DNA of 21,922 nucleotides from an uncultured Lachnospiraceae bacterium (GTDB taxonomy: Bacteria; Bacillota; Clostridia; Lachnospirales; Lachnospiraceae), in NCBI GenBank assembly GCA_910576895.1, contig CAJTJZ010000050.1, forward strand, positions 1 through 21,922, read 5' to 3'. Positions 7,311 through 14,945 of this stretch are shown here, piece by piece. The notes below the pieces were generated by a model. It saw only the letters and a program-made list of their open reading frames with translations. It ran no database searches and was not told where the DNA came from. The first letter of the stretch is position 1, and the number at the start of each line of letters is the position of its first letter. The position numbers and the translations under genes are program-made.

Positions 7311-7323
7311 TTGTTTTTCAGTA

Positions 7324-7749
7324 TCAGCTAATGACCGCACCATCAATATTTGTAAATACTGCTGCATCTTCTTTCGGATTTACTGCTGTAATTACTGTAT
7401 GGTTTGGAATATTTACAATAAATGCCATATCATCTAACATAACTAGAGATTCTTGAATCCCCTTTGTATCCGCAAGCGAAACAGCCATTTCCAAACGTTG
7501 TTTCTGTTCTCCTGTCAAATCAATGTTTCTACTTGCCAGACGCTGTGCAGCATGGTGTGAAAATTTTAATTCTTTTTCTTTCTTATCATTTTGATTTTGA
7601 AGAATTTTAGCAAATGTATCTACACCCTTCCCTAGCTGTGTTTTTTGTGCTTCCTTTCCTTTTGGTTTTGATACATCAAGACCCTGCCTGCTTCTAATCT
7701 GTTCGGATATTTGTTCGATTGATTGAAATTTATTTACAGAAATACTCAT
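7324..7749 (-). CDS. Flagellar operon protein, TIGR02530 type
   Basis: The protein has 141 residues, with no signal peptide or membrane segment. The first 60 residues are polar and likely disordered. Then comes the family core: LKFSHHAAQRLASRNIDL (61-78), KGIQESLVMLDDMAFIVNI (96-114) and a C-terminal VFTNIDGAVIS. I recognise this as the conserved 'flagellar operon protein' found between flgD and flgE in many Firmicutes; its function is unknown. Placement between the hook cap and hook genes suggests a role in hook assembly or export, possibly as a chaperone or checkpoint factor. The ATG has an AAGGTGG ribosome binding site. Confidence 0.85.
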   Translation of the reverse strand: MSISVNKFQSIEQISEQIRSRQGLDVSKPKGKEAQKTQLGKGVDTFAKILQNQNDKKEKELKFSHHAAQRLASRNIDLTGEQKQRLEMAVSLADTKGIQESLVMLDDMAFIVNIPNHTVITAVNPKEDAAVFTNIDGAVIS

Positions 7750-7783
7750 GTCATCCCACCTTACTGTAAAAACTTTCCTTTTT

Positions 7784-8605
7784 CTACTTATTTTCCTCTT
7801 GATCCGACTCCTCTGGTTCTTTTGGAGTTTCTGTTTCTGTATTTGCTGTAGAATTTACAATATTTAGTGTAACTTGATCGGTTACATTTGTAGATCTCTC
7901 ATCATCAAATACAAATGTTACCATATAAGTTCCATTGTCAAGTCCTGCTAATGCTTCTTTCTTTACCGTAAGCTTACCATCTTCAAATGTAAGAGAATCT
8001 CCCTTAATTACATAATCCGATCCAATCATCACTGCTACAGAAGATGCTTCTGCTATAGAAGAACCAAAATTCATAGCAACCGTTACATCGGAAGGCTTTG
8101 CTCCATTATAATTCCAAACAGCCTTAGAAACCGTTGGCTTATTTTCATCATAAACAAAATCTGTAGATTTAATTTTAGAAAGTTCCTCTGCAGGATACAA
8201 TTTACCTCCAATGCTAAAATATGCTTTTCCTTTTTCCATAATAACATAATCAACAACACCTTCTATTGTTGTAGCACTTCCTGTTTCCGAATTAGTGGAA
8301 CTTACGGTAACTGTTTGCCCAACTAAAGAAAATGCCTGTGTATTACTATAAGAAGCATTTAAATTTTCCAGTTGCTCTACTTGTGAAAATGTTGCAAGTT
8401 GTGAAATATACTCTGTATTACTTGTTGGCTCTAAAGGATCTTGATATTGCATCTGTGCAACTAAAAGCTGCAAAAATTCCTGTTTTCCTAAAGAATCTGT
8501 TCCAACTTTTTTTGGTTTTTTACTTGTATCTGTTGTTTTACCAGTAAATTTTCCTTTTTCTACTGAACCAAAAAGTAAATCATCAACTTCTGTTGTCGTT
8601 GCCAT
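7784..8605 (-). CDS. flgD: Flagellar hook capping protein FlgD with an X2-like C-terminal Ig module
   Basis: The protein has 273 residues. The conserved N-terminal FlgD domain holds FLQLLVAQMQYQDPLEP (44-60) and the following ATFSQVEQLENL (71-82). A tudor-like beta region follows (about 92-148, LVGQTVTV to YPAEELSKI). Residues about 157-252 look like an X2-type immunoglobulin-like module: a GSDYVIKGDSLTF strand pair, then LTVKKEALAGLDNGTYMVTF and a final VTLNIV. This is not the usual Fn3-like FlgD insert. The tail is acidic and Glu/Pro-rich. FlgD caps the growing hook and adds FlgE subunits. A strong AGGAGG lies 12 nt before the ATG, longer than ideal. Confidence 0.9.
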   Translation of the reverse strand: MATTTEVDDLLFGSVEKGKFTGKTTDTSKKPKKVGTDSLGKQEFLQLLVAQMQYQDPLEPTSNTEYISQLATFSQVEQLENLNASYSNTQAFSLVGQTVTVSSTNSETGSATTIEGVVDYVIMEKGKAYFSIGGKLYPAEELSKIKSTDFVYDENKPTVSKAVWNYNGAKPSDVTVAMNFGSSIAEASSVAVMIGSDYVIKGDSLTFEDGKLTVKKEALAGLDNGTYMVTFVFDDERSTNVTDQVTLNIVNSTANTETETPKEPEESDQEENK

Positions 8606-8638
8606 ATGTAATCATAACCTCCTTCTTCTTTCTTTTTT

Positions 8639-10072
8639 TCAGGCTATATAATCTACATTACTTCCTGAACCGGAAATTGCTGCGGCTGCCTTATTTTCAG
8701 ATTCTTTTATATCCACTTCATCCAAAAAAGCAGTTTCCATATTGATTGTTTTTCCTCGCTGCTTTTTCTGTTCTGACTCTTGTCTACTTTCTCCTGCCTC
8801 GCCTTGCTGCATAAACTCAAAGGTAGAAACTGTCACTTCTACTGCTTCCACTTTTAAGCCCTGTTCTGCAAATGCATCTTTCAATTCCTGCATCTGCGTT
8901 TCTAAAGCATTTCTTACCATTTCATTTTGTACAACAAAATTCGCAGTCATAATACCATTTTTAGAAGAAACTGCAAGCTGTAATCTTCCTAAATGCTCTG
9001 GATGAAGTACCATTTGCATATCGGTTTGTTCTGGTCTAATCACAACTTTAATCTGTTGTACAATTTGAATTACAACCTGTCTTATTTCTACTATAGTCTG
9101 TGTCATCGTTCCATCGGCAGAAATTGTTTCTGTCACCGCAGAAGAAGCAATATTACTTACCATAGTTTCTGCAAGATCAGATTGCTTTTGCATACCCTGA
9201 CCAAAATTTTCTTTTGATAAATTTCCTTTTTCTTCGGAAATTGTTTTCACTACGGAAACATCAGGAAGAGATTCTTTTGCATTCTCCTCATCTGTGGAAA
9301 CTTGTTTTTGATCAAAAACAAGTTCTTCCTTATTTTTCTGATCTACTCCCTCCATCTGTTCATTTCCTTGTACGATTGCAGTCTGCTCTACCATCATCTC
9401 ATTTTCTGTAATTGGTACAGGTACTTCTTCCTCACCTAGCAAGGTTTGCATTACTTGTTTTATATCCTGCTCGGATAGTTCTGTTTTCTGTGCAAGATTT
9501 TCAACGGTAATATCTTGTAATACTTGTGTCAGCATTATAGAAAGATCATCATCCATAAGTACATCTGTAATATCCAAAGTACCCTGTATTTCCATAAAAA
9601 GTTGTTTTAAGTTATCTTCCTGAAATAAATTCATATAAGACAAACCTAAAACTTCCATTGCCTGATTCAGATCCTCCTCGCTTATTTGCAAATCTTCCTG
9701 AAGGATTTCCATAATCATTGTTTCCAATTTTTCAATAATATCCTTTTTTCCAAGAAGTTCCTTTTCTTCCGAAGGTACTTCTCCTTCTGTTGTTAAAGTC
9801 TCTTTTACATTTTCTGTTTTTGCAGTCATGTTTTGCATTTCTTCTTTCTGTTTTACAGAAGATATTTCAGAACTACTCTTTTTTACAAAAACAGGCTTTT
9901 CATAAGAATCTTTTTGCTGCTTACTAAACGATGCCTGACTACTTTTTGTAGTAGTTCCTGCATAACTCATAACACTGGAAAAATCTGCTGATGATTTTGA
10001 AGCTGCCCCCAAAAAAGAAATGGTATTACTCTTTCCTGCAAGCATATTTGCTACAACCTCCTGAACCTTCAC
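8639..10072 (-). CDS. fliK: Flagellar hook-length control protein FliK
   Basis: The protein has 477 residues. A long polar N-terminal and central region, rich in Glu, Gln, Ser and Thr, serves as the secreted molecular ruler. The C-terminal Flg_hook domain (about 330-425) has the signature LHPEHLGRLQL (356-366) followed by two helices with NALETQMQELKDAFAEQGL. This domain touches FlhB to switch export from hook to filament. The chosen start is a GTG 10 nt behind GGAGG. An ATG nine codons later (MLAGKSN) also has an AGGAGG 11 nt upstream and could be the true start. Genes flgD and ylxF flank it, the standard arrangement. Confidence 0.9.
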   Translation of the reverse strand: MKVQEVVANMLAGKSNTISFLGAASKSSADFSSVMSYAGTTTKSSQASFSKQQKDSYEKPVFVKKSSSEISSVKQKEEMQNMTAKTENVKETLTTEGEVPSEEKELLGKKDIIEKLETMIMEILQEDLQISEEDLNQAMEVLGLSYMNLFQEDNLKQLFMEIQGTLDITDVLMDDDLSIMLTQVLQDITVENLAQKTELSEQDIKQVMQTLLGEEEVPVPITENEMMVEQTAIVQGNEQMEGVDQKNKEELVFDQKQVSTDEENAKESLPDVSVVKTISEEKGNLSKENFGQGMQKQSDLAETMVSNIASSAVTETISADGTMTQTIVEIRQVVIQIVQQIKVVIRPEQTDMQMVLHPEHLGRLQLAVSSKNGIMTANFVVQNEMVRNALETQMQELKDAFAEQGLKVEAVEVTVSTFEFMQQGEAGESRQESEQKKQRGKTINMETAFLDEVDIKESENKAAAAISGSGSNVDYIA

Positions 10073-10156
10073 TTTTTTCTTGCCTCCTTTCTTTTTTTAT
10101 GCATCCTACTATCTTTAATGAAATATTAGGAGCGTTTCTATTTTATTTATTATAAG

Positions 10157-10181
10157 AACGGAATATTACTTAATTTCCGTT
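10157..10181 (-). other. Stem-loop between ylxF and fliK
   Basis: AACGGAA pairs with TTCCGTT, and inner ATTA/TAAT pairing continues the stem with one bulged base. It begins 5 bases after the ylxF stop codon. The coding strand has no U-tract after it, so it is probably an mRNA-end stabiliser and not a terminator. The gap of 113 bases around it holds nothing else clear. Confidence 0.5.
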
Positions 10182-10185
10182 TTTA

Positions 10186-10974
10186 TCAATCGGAAACTGT
10201 CATTTTCTTTGTAATCTTTGATGCAAAATTTGTATCCATAGCTGCTAAAATTTCGGCAGCTTCTGCTTCCTTCATATTGCCTAAAATCTGGCATACCACA
10301 TCAAGATCTCCTGTCATATTCCCAAGAATTGCTGCTGCATTTGTTGGATCCATTGCTGCAAATCTCGTTGCTTGTGCCTGAATTTTTGCATCCCCTTGTT
10401 GTTGTTCTACACACTGACGATAAATTTCTTCCGCATTTTCAGGCTCTATTTCCTGATAAAATTTCATATATTCTTCATAAGGAAGTGCACTTTCACCAAA
10501 AACTACTTCATTATCAAAAGCTTTCTTTAAATCATCAAAATCTTCAAAAGCATCTCGATATTTTTTTAATCTGGAAATTTCTTTCTTTTGTGTAGAAATT
10601 GTCTGTTTATTATCCTCTACTGTTTCTGTCTTATCAAGTAATTGCTCTTGCAATTTCCGAATCTGTGCATTTGCTTCCTCTAGGGAATCATACATATCAT
10701 CATTAATTCCTGTAACAGAACCTATATTATTATCATTTGTGGAAGAATAATTTGGTAAAATCCTGTTAATCACTGGTACATCCTCTAACACCGGAGTTAA
10801 AACAGAACTTCCAAAACCCATAAAATCTGTTTTTATCAGGATTCCAAATATTACAAGCCAAATAGCAACAATAATAATGATAGTCAATGCTGTTACAAAA
10901 CCGTTGCCGCTTTTTTCCCCTTCATTTTCCATCATGACTTCATCATTATCATCTTGTTTCTTCTTTTTTGCCAT
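10186..10974 (-). CDS. ylxF: YlxF/MotE-like flagellar membrane protein with MgtE N-type domain
   Basis: The protein has 262 residues. A Lys/Asp/Glu-rich cytoplasmic start leads to one membrane helix (about 26-47, VTALTIIIIVAIWLVIF). A coiled coil follows (about 94-142), then a helical domain at 165-258 with repeats of the FliG-middle/MgtE N-terminal superfamily, such as MDPTNAAAILGNM and EAEAAEILAAMD. It sits between fliJ and fliK, exactly where B. subtilis has ylxF. Related proteins (MotE) act as chaperones or positioners for the stator; the function here is not established. The start MAKKKKQ is nearly the same as that of MotB. A clear AGGAGG ribosome binding site is 8 nt upstream. Confidence 0.8.
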   Translation of the reverse strand: MAKKKKQDDNDEVMMENEGEKSGNGFVTALTIIIIVAIWLVIFGILIKTDFMGFGSSVLTPVLEDVPVINRILPNYSSTNDNNIGSVTGINDDMYDSLEEANAQIRKLQEQLLDKTETVEDNKQTISTQKKEISRLKKYRDAFEDFDDLKKAFDNEVVFGESALPYEEYMKFYQEIEPENAEEIYRQCVEQQQGDAKIQAQATRFAAMDPTNAAAILGNMTGDLDVVCQILGNMKEAEAAEILAAMDTNFASKITKKMTVSD

Positions 10975-11050
10975 TAAGGAAACCTCCTGTCTGTCTTTTC
11001 TTCCTTTTTTACTCTTTTTAGAGGTGGAAATTATTCTTAACTAAGTAAAT

Positions 11051-11518
11051 CTATGATTCCACAACTTGTTGTTTTATTGCCTTCATACCATAGCGAAAAC
11101 TATTAAGTTCATCAATTTCTTTTGATTCCTGTGCCTGTACTTCTTGTTTAAATACTTCAAAAGCATTTTCTTTTAATTTTTCATATGTTTTTCTTTCTTT
11201 CATAGCATATGTCATTTTTGCTTCTGCAAGTTCTACTTTTCTTTCTGCCTTTTTTACAACCATTGCCTGAATACGAATTTTATATTTCATATTTTCTACA
11301 GCATCTTGAAGATTTCTTATTTCTTTTAGCACTAGCTCGGCTGAAATACTATCGGTTAGTTGTTCTGAATAACCAACTCTACGCTGATGCAACTGCCATA
11401 AAATCTGTTGTTGCTCGTCAAGTTCTGCCTTTGCAAGTGCATATTCTGTTTTTGCCTGTTCTTCTAGTTTATATTTAATATCTAAAATATTCTGCATGGA
11501 ATAAATAAACTTTGCCAT
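11051..11518 (-). CDS. fliJ: Flagellar export chaperone/stalk protein FliJ
   Basis: The protein has 155 residues and is almost wholly predicted alpha-helical coiled coil, starting MAKFIYSMQNILDIKYKLEE, the usual FliJ opening (aromatic residue, then L/I-D-I-K). FliJ forms the central stalk of the FliI ATPase ring and links it to FlhA in the export gate. It follows fliI by 15 nt and precedes the ylxF-like gene, as in related operons. The sequence itself is low in distinctive motifs, so position carries part of the weight. The ATG has a short AGG ribosome binding site 4 nt away. Confidence 0.88.
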   Translation of the reverse strand: MAKFIYSMQNILDIKYKLEEQAKTEYALAKAELDEQQQILWQLHQRRVGYSEQLTDSISAELVLKEIRNLQDAVENMKYKIRIQAMVVKKAERKVELAEAKMTYAMKERKTYEKLKENAFEVFKQEVQAQESKEIDELNSFRYGMKAIKQQVVES

Positions 11519-11533
11519 ATATTTCCTGCCTTT

Positions 11534-12856
11534 TTATGATTCCGAAAATAAAGCATCCATCTGTTCTACAATTTCTTCAAAAAGGAATTTTTCCTCCACA
11601 TTCTGCATTAAAAAATTATTTACTGCATCTATTTTTGCGATTGCATAATCAATATTTGGATTTGAACCATGTTTATATGCACCAATATTAATTAAATCTT
11701 CTGCTTCTGAATAGGTCGCAAGTACATTTTTTAATTTTCCGGCACTTTCTTTTTGATCTTTTGCCACAATAGAACTCATACAACGAGAAATACTTTGTAA
11801 AACATCAATTGCAGGATAATGATTTTTATGCCCTAATTTTCTCGAAAGAATAATATGTCCATCTAAAACACCTCTTGCTGTATCCGAAATAGGCTCATTA
11901 AAATCATCTCCATCTACAAGCACTGCATAAAGTCCTGTAATCGAACCATTGCTTGCATTTCCTGCTCTCTCTAAAAGCTTTGGCATTTCGGAATATACAC
12001 TTGGGGGATATCCTCTTGTTACCGGAGGTTCTCCAGAAGCAAGACCAATTTCACGCTGTGCCATACAAAAACGTGTCAGGTTATCCATCATTAAAAGAAC
12101 ATCATGCCCCTGATCTCGAAAATATTCCGCAATAGCTGTTGCTGTCTTTGCTGCTTTGCTTCGTATTAACGCTGGTTTATCGGAAGTAGCAACTACCACA
12201 ACTGATCGCTGCATTCCTTCTTCTCCTAAGTCACGCTCTATAAATTCCCGCACTTCCCTGCCACGTTCACCAATTAATGCAATTACATTGATATCTGCTT
12301 TTGTATTTCTAGCAAACATTCCCATTAGGGTACTTTTTCCCACACCACTACCAGCAAAAATACCAATACGCTGTCCTTTTCCAAGTGTTATCATACCATC
12401 CACAGCTTTTACTCCAAGTGGCAACACTTCCGTAATCATTTTTCTTGACATTGGTTCTGGAGGATCTTGTTCTACTGGATATTTTATGGAAGAATGATAT
12501 TCCGAACCATCTAATGGCTTTCCAAGTCCATCTAACGATTTTCCAAGTAAATCCATACCAACATTGATTTGCAAAGGAGCATTTGTATTTTCTACAAAAC
12601 TACCCGGACCAACACCCTCTACATTTCCATAAGGCATTAAAAGTACACGATCATCACGAAAGCCAACAACTTCTGCCATAACTTTTTGCCCATATTGTGA
12701 AGTAATATAACAAAGATCATTTAATTTTGCTTTTGGACCAATGGATTCTATGGTAAGCCCTACTACTTTAATTACTTTTCCAAGATGCTTTGTATAATCA
12801 TTTAAAAGCACCTGTCGATACTTTTCTAAAGAAATCCCATTTCCCGCTGGCATCAT
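11534..12856 (-). CDS. fliI: Flagellum-specific export ATPase FliI
   Basis: The protein has 440 residues, the normal length. It has the Walker A motif AGSGVGKST (168-176), the GERGREV segment with the catalytic glutamate (196-202), Walker B in DVLLMMDNLTRF (252-263), and the downstream ASGEPPVTRGYPPSVY typical of the F1-like export ATPases. The N-terminal beta-barrel precedes LGKPLDG. FliI hydrolyses ATP at the base of the export apparatus, working with FliH and FliJ encoded on either side. Two adjacent ATG codons begin the frame, behind AAGGG. All ATPase residues are intact. Confidence 0.96.
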   Translation of the reverse strand: MMPAGNGISLEKYRQVLLNDYTKHLGKVIKVVGLTIESIGPKAKLNDLCYITSQYGQKVMAEVVGFRDDRVLLMPYGNVEGVGPGSFVENTNAPLQINVGMDLLGKSLDGLGKPLDGSEYHSSIKYPVEQDPPEPMSRKMITEVLPLGVKAVDGMITLGKGQRIGIFAGSGVGKSTLMGMFARNTKADINVIALIGERGREVREFIERDLGEEGMQRSVVVVATSDKPALIRSKAAKTATAIAEYFRDQGHDVLLMMDNLTRFCMAQREIGLASGEPPVTRGYPPSVYSEMPKLLERAGNASNGSITGLYAVLVDGDDFNEPISDTARGVLDGHIILSRKLGHKNHYPAIDVLQSISRCMSSIVAKDQKESAGKLKNVLATYSEAEDLINIGAYKHGSNPNIDYAIAKIDAVNNFLMQNVEEKFLFEEIVEQMDALFSES

Positions 12857-12922
12857 AAGTACACACCCTTTTTTATGTAATATGATTCTTTTCTTTTTTT
12901 GTTCAAGAATACCTAAATGTTC

Positions 12923-13933
12923 TTACATTTCCTGCTGCTCATCAGAACCTAAAGCAAGAATCCTTAAATCTTCACAAAGTCGTTCCAACTGCAAATCAAG
13001 ACTGCTATCATAAATAGAAGTATCTGATTCAATCAAACACTGATTTTTTTGCAGAGAAGTATCTTCAATAATTCTAATTTCCGAAGCTTCTGCTACAAGC
13101 TGTTCTAATTCACCTTTTCTTTCCAATAATGCATGATAATCCTCTTTTGATACATGAATTAAATATACATTACTTCGTTCAATCCCCTCTAAACAACAAG
13201 CAACAAGATGTGCTACAATATCCTTTCGTTCTGATAAAACAACACCTGTAAGCTTTTCAATTGCTTCTGCTAAAAATTCCACTACTTGTGGTTCAAGCTC
13301 ATAAATCTGCTGTTCATACATTTCCTGAAGCTGTTGTGACTCTTGTTCTAATTGCTGTCTTTCTTGTTCAATTTCTATTTGTGCCTGTGACATTCCTTCT
13401 TGATAGCCCTGCTCAAACCCTTGCTCATGTGCATTTTCTGTCAGCCTTTGTGCTTCCTGTTTTGCTTGTGCTACAATCGTTTCTGCTTCTTGTTTTGCTT
13501 CTTCTAAAATCTTTTTTGCTTCTTCCTTTGCTTTTTTTATCTCTTGTTCCGTTTGCTTTACAGGCTGTAACGGTGGCTTTTGTTTTGACTGTTGTTTCGG
13601 TTTTGACATACTTGGCTTTTTTCCTGTTGAAGCAGGCTTTTTTCCCTCCTGCCTATTCATAAGCATTTGAATTGCCGCTTCATCCGAATCTGCACGAAAT
13701 AAAAGATCGGTTTGTTCCTGTGTAAGTCCACTTTCCATAGTAATTTCTTCATCGGAAGCTGCTTCTTCCAAAGCAGCTTCTCCTTCTGTTTCTACTTCTT
13801 CCACTCGTTCAAATACAAGCGGACGAAATGCATTACCTTGATAACTTGCATCAGAATCAATAATTCTTTTTTCTTTTCCATCAATCGTAACAACGCCAGA
13901 TTTAATCAAATTTTTATACAATGATTTCGTCAC
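12923..13933 (-). CDS. fliH: Flagellar assembly protein FliH (export ATPase regulator)
   Basis: The protein has about 336 residues with a poorly conserved acidic N-terminal part, then a Lys/Gln/Pro-rich segment. A long helix follows (EQEIKKAKEEAKKILEEA onward) with a glycine-spaced GFEQGYQEGM stretch, typical of FliH/ATP-synthase b/delta-type stalks. The C-terminal globular part (about 220-325) binds the FliI N-terminus. FliH holds FliI in an inactive dimer and docks it to the C-ring. The start chosen is a GTG (VTKSLYKNLIKSG) with AGAGG 5 nt upstream, overlapping fliG by 20 nt. The frame extends 13 codons further to a TTG, but that would overlap fliG by 59 nt with no ribosome binding site. 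Confidence 0.87.
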   Translation of the reverse strand: MTKSLYKNLIKSGVVTIDGKEKRIIDSDASYQGNAFRPLVFERVEEVETEGEAALEEAASDEEITMESGLTQEQTDLLFRADSDEAAIQMLMNRQEGKKPASTGKKPSMSKPKQQSKQKPPLQPVKQTEQEIKKAKEEAKKILEEAKQEAETIVAQAKQEAQRLTENAHEQGFEQGYQEGMSQAQIEIEQERQQLEQESQQLQEMYEQQIYELEPQVVEFLAEAIEKLTGVVLSERKDIVAHLVACCLEGIERSNVYLIHVSKEDYHALLERKGELEQLVAEASEIRIIEDTSLQKNQCLIESDTSIYDSSLDLQLERLCEDLRILALGSDEQQEM

Positions 13934-14924
13934 CTCCACCTCTGGAGATAATGATTTCACCTGTATCCTCAAGTTTTCTAATAATATTTACAATCTTTTG
14001 CTGTGCTTCTTCTACATCCTTTAAACGTACTGGACCCATAAATTCCATATCTTCACGTATCATAGTAGCAAGACGTTTGGAAAGATTATTAAAGATTAAT
14101 TCTTGGACTTCTTCATTCGAACCCTTTAATGCAATGGCAAGATCATTATTATCAACATCACGCAGTACACGTTGGATAGACTTGTCGTCCATAGAACGAA
14201 TATCTTCGAATACAAACATCTTTTTGCGGATATCGTCTGCCAGTTCTGGTTCTTCGATCTCCAACTGTTCCATAATATGTTTTTCTGTACCACGATCAAC
14301 TGTATTTAAGATATCGACAATTGGATCGATACCACCGACAATGGTATAATCCTGATTGACAAGAGATGCCAGTTTTTTCTCCAAAACTCTTTCTACCTCC
14401 TTAATAACATCTGGTGAAGTACGATCCATCATAGCAATACGTTTTGCAACATCTGCCTGTTTTTCAGGAGCTAGAGCACCAATAATCGCTGCTGCTTGAC
14501 TTGCAGACAAATAGGAAAGAATCAATGCAATTGTTTGTGGATGTTCATCCTGAATAAAGTTAAGCAACTGACTTGCATCTGTCTTTCGCACAAACTCGAA
14601 AGGACGTACTTGCAATGATGCTGTAAGCTTTCCAATGACTTCTCTTGCCTTATCTTCGCCAAGTGCTTTCTCTAAAAGTTCTTTTGCATAGCCAATGCCA
14701 CCCTCAGCAATATATTGCTGTGCAAGACAAACTTCATAGAACTCGTCCATAACTTGATCTTTTACATTTTGTTGAATACTTCTTGTATTTGCAATTTCAA
14801 GTGTAAGCTGTTCAATTTCATCTTCTTTTAAATGTTTAAAGACCGTTGATGATTTTTCTGGTCCAAGTGCTACTAAAAGAATTGCCGCTTTTTGCACACC
14901 TGATAATTCCGATTTTTTCTCCAT
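13914..14924 (-). CDS. fliG: Flagellar motor switch protein FliG
   Basis: The protein has 336 residues, as expected. The N-terminal domain binds FliF. The middle domain carries EHPQTIALIL (127-136). The C-terminal torque domain contains MFVFEDI (236-242) and the charged ridge DDKSIQRVLRDVDNNDLA that faces MotA. FliG couples stator movement to rotor turning. The gene lies between fliF and fliH, and its 3' end overlaps fliH by 20 nt, so the two are probably translationally coupled. The ribosome binding site is AGAGGG with a 7-nt gap. All parts look intact. Confidence 0.96.
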   Translation of the reverse strand: MEKKSELSGVQKAAILLVALGPEKSSTVFKHLKEDEIEQLTLEIANTRSIQQNVKDQVMDEFYEVCLAQQYIAEGGIGYAKELLEKALGEDKAREVIGKLTASLQVRPFEFVRKTDASQLLNFIQDEHPQTIALILSYLSASQAAAIIGALAPEKQADVAKRIAMMDRTSPDVIKEVERVLEKKLASLVNQDYTIVGGIDPIVDILNTVDRGTEKHIMEQLEIEEPELADDIRKKMFVFEDIRSMDDKSIQRVLRDVDNNDLAIALKGSNEEVQELIFNNLSKRLATMIREDMEFMGPVRLKDVEEAQQKIVNIIRKLEDTGEIIISRGGGDEIIV

Positions 14925-14945
14925 GATTTATCCCTCTCATCTTAC

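Noticed and set aside
7293..7320. Hairpin followed by a T run on the plus strand, looking like an intrinsic terminator
   Set aside because: It points along the plus strand, where no gene exists. On the coding strand there is no T run after the stem, and the stem is only 6 bp.
12156..12497. Open frames of 60-150 codons on the plus strand, such as those opposite fliI, fliG, fliM and fliK
   Set aside because: They lie wholly antisense to well-supported genes, lack convincing ribosome binding sites and encode low-complexity proteins (Leu/Phe/His-rich) expected from AT-rich antisense DNA.
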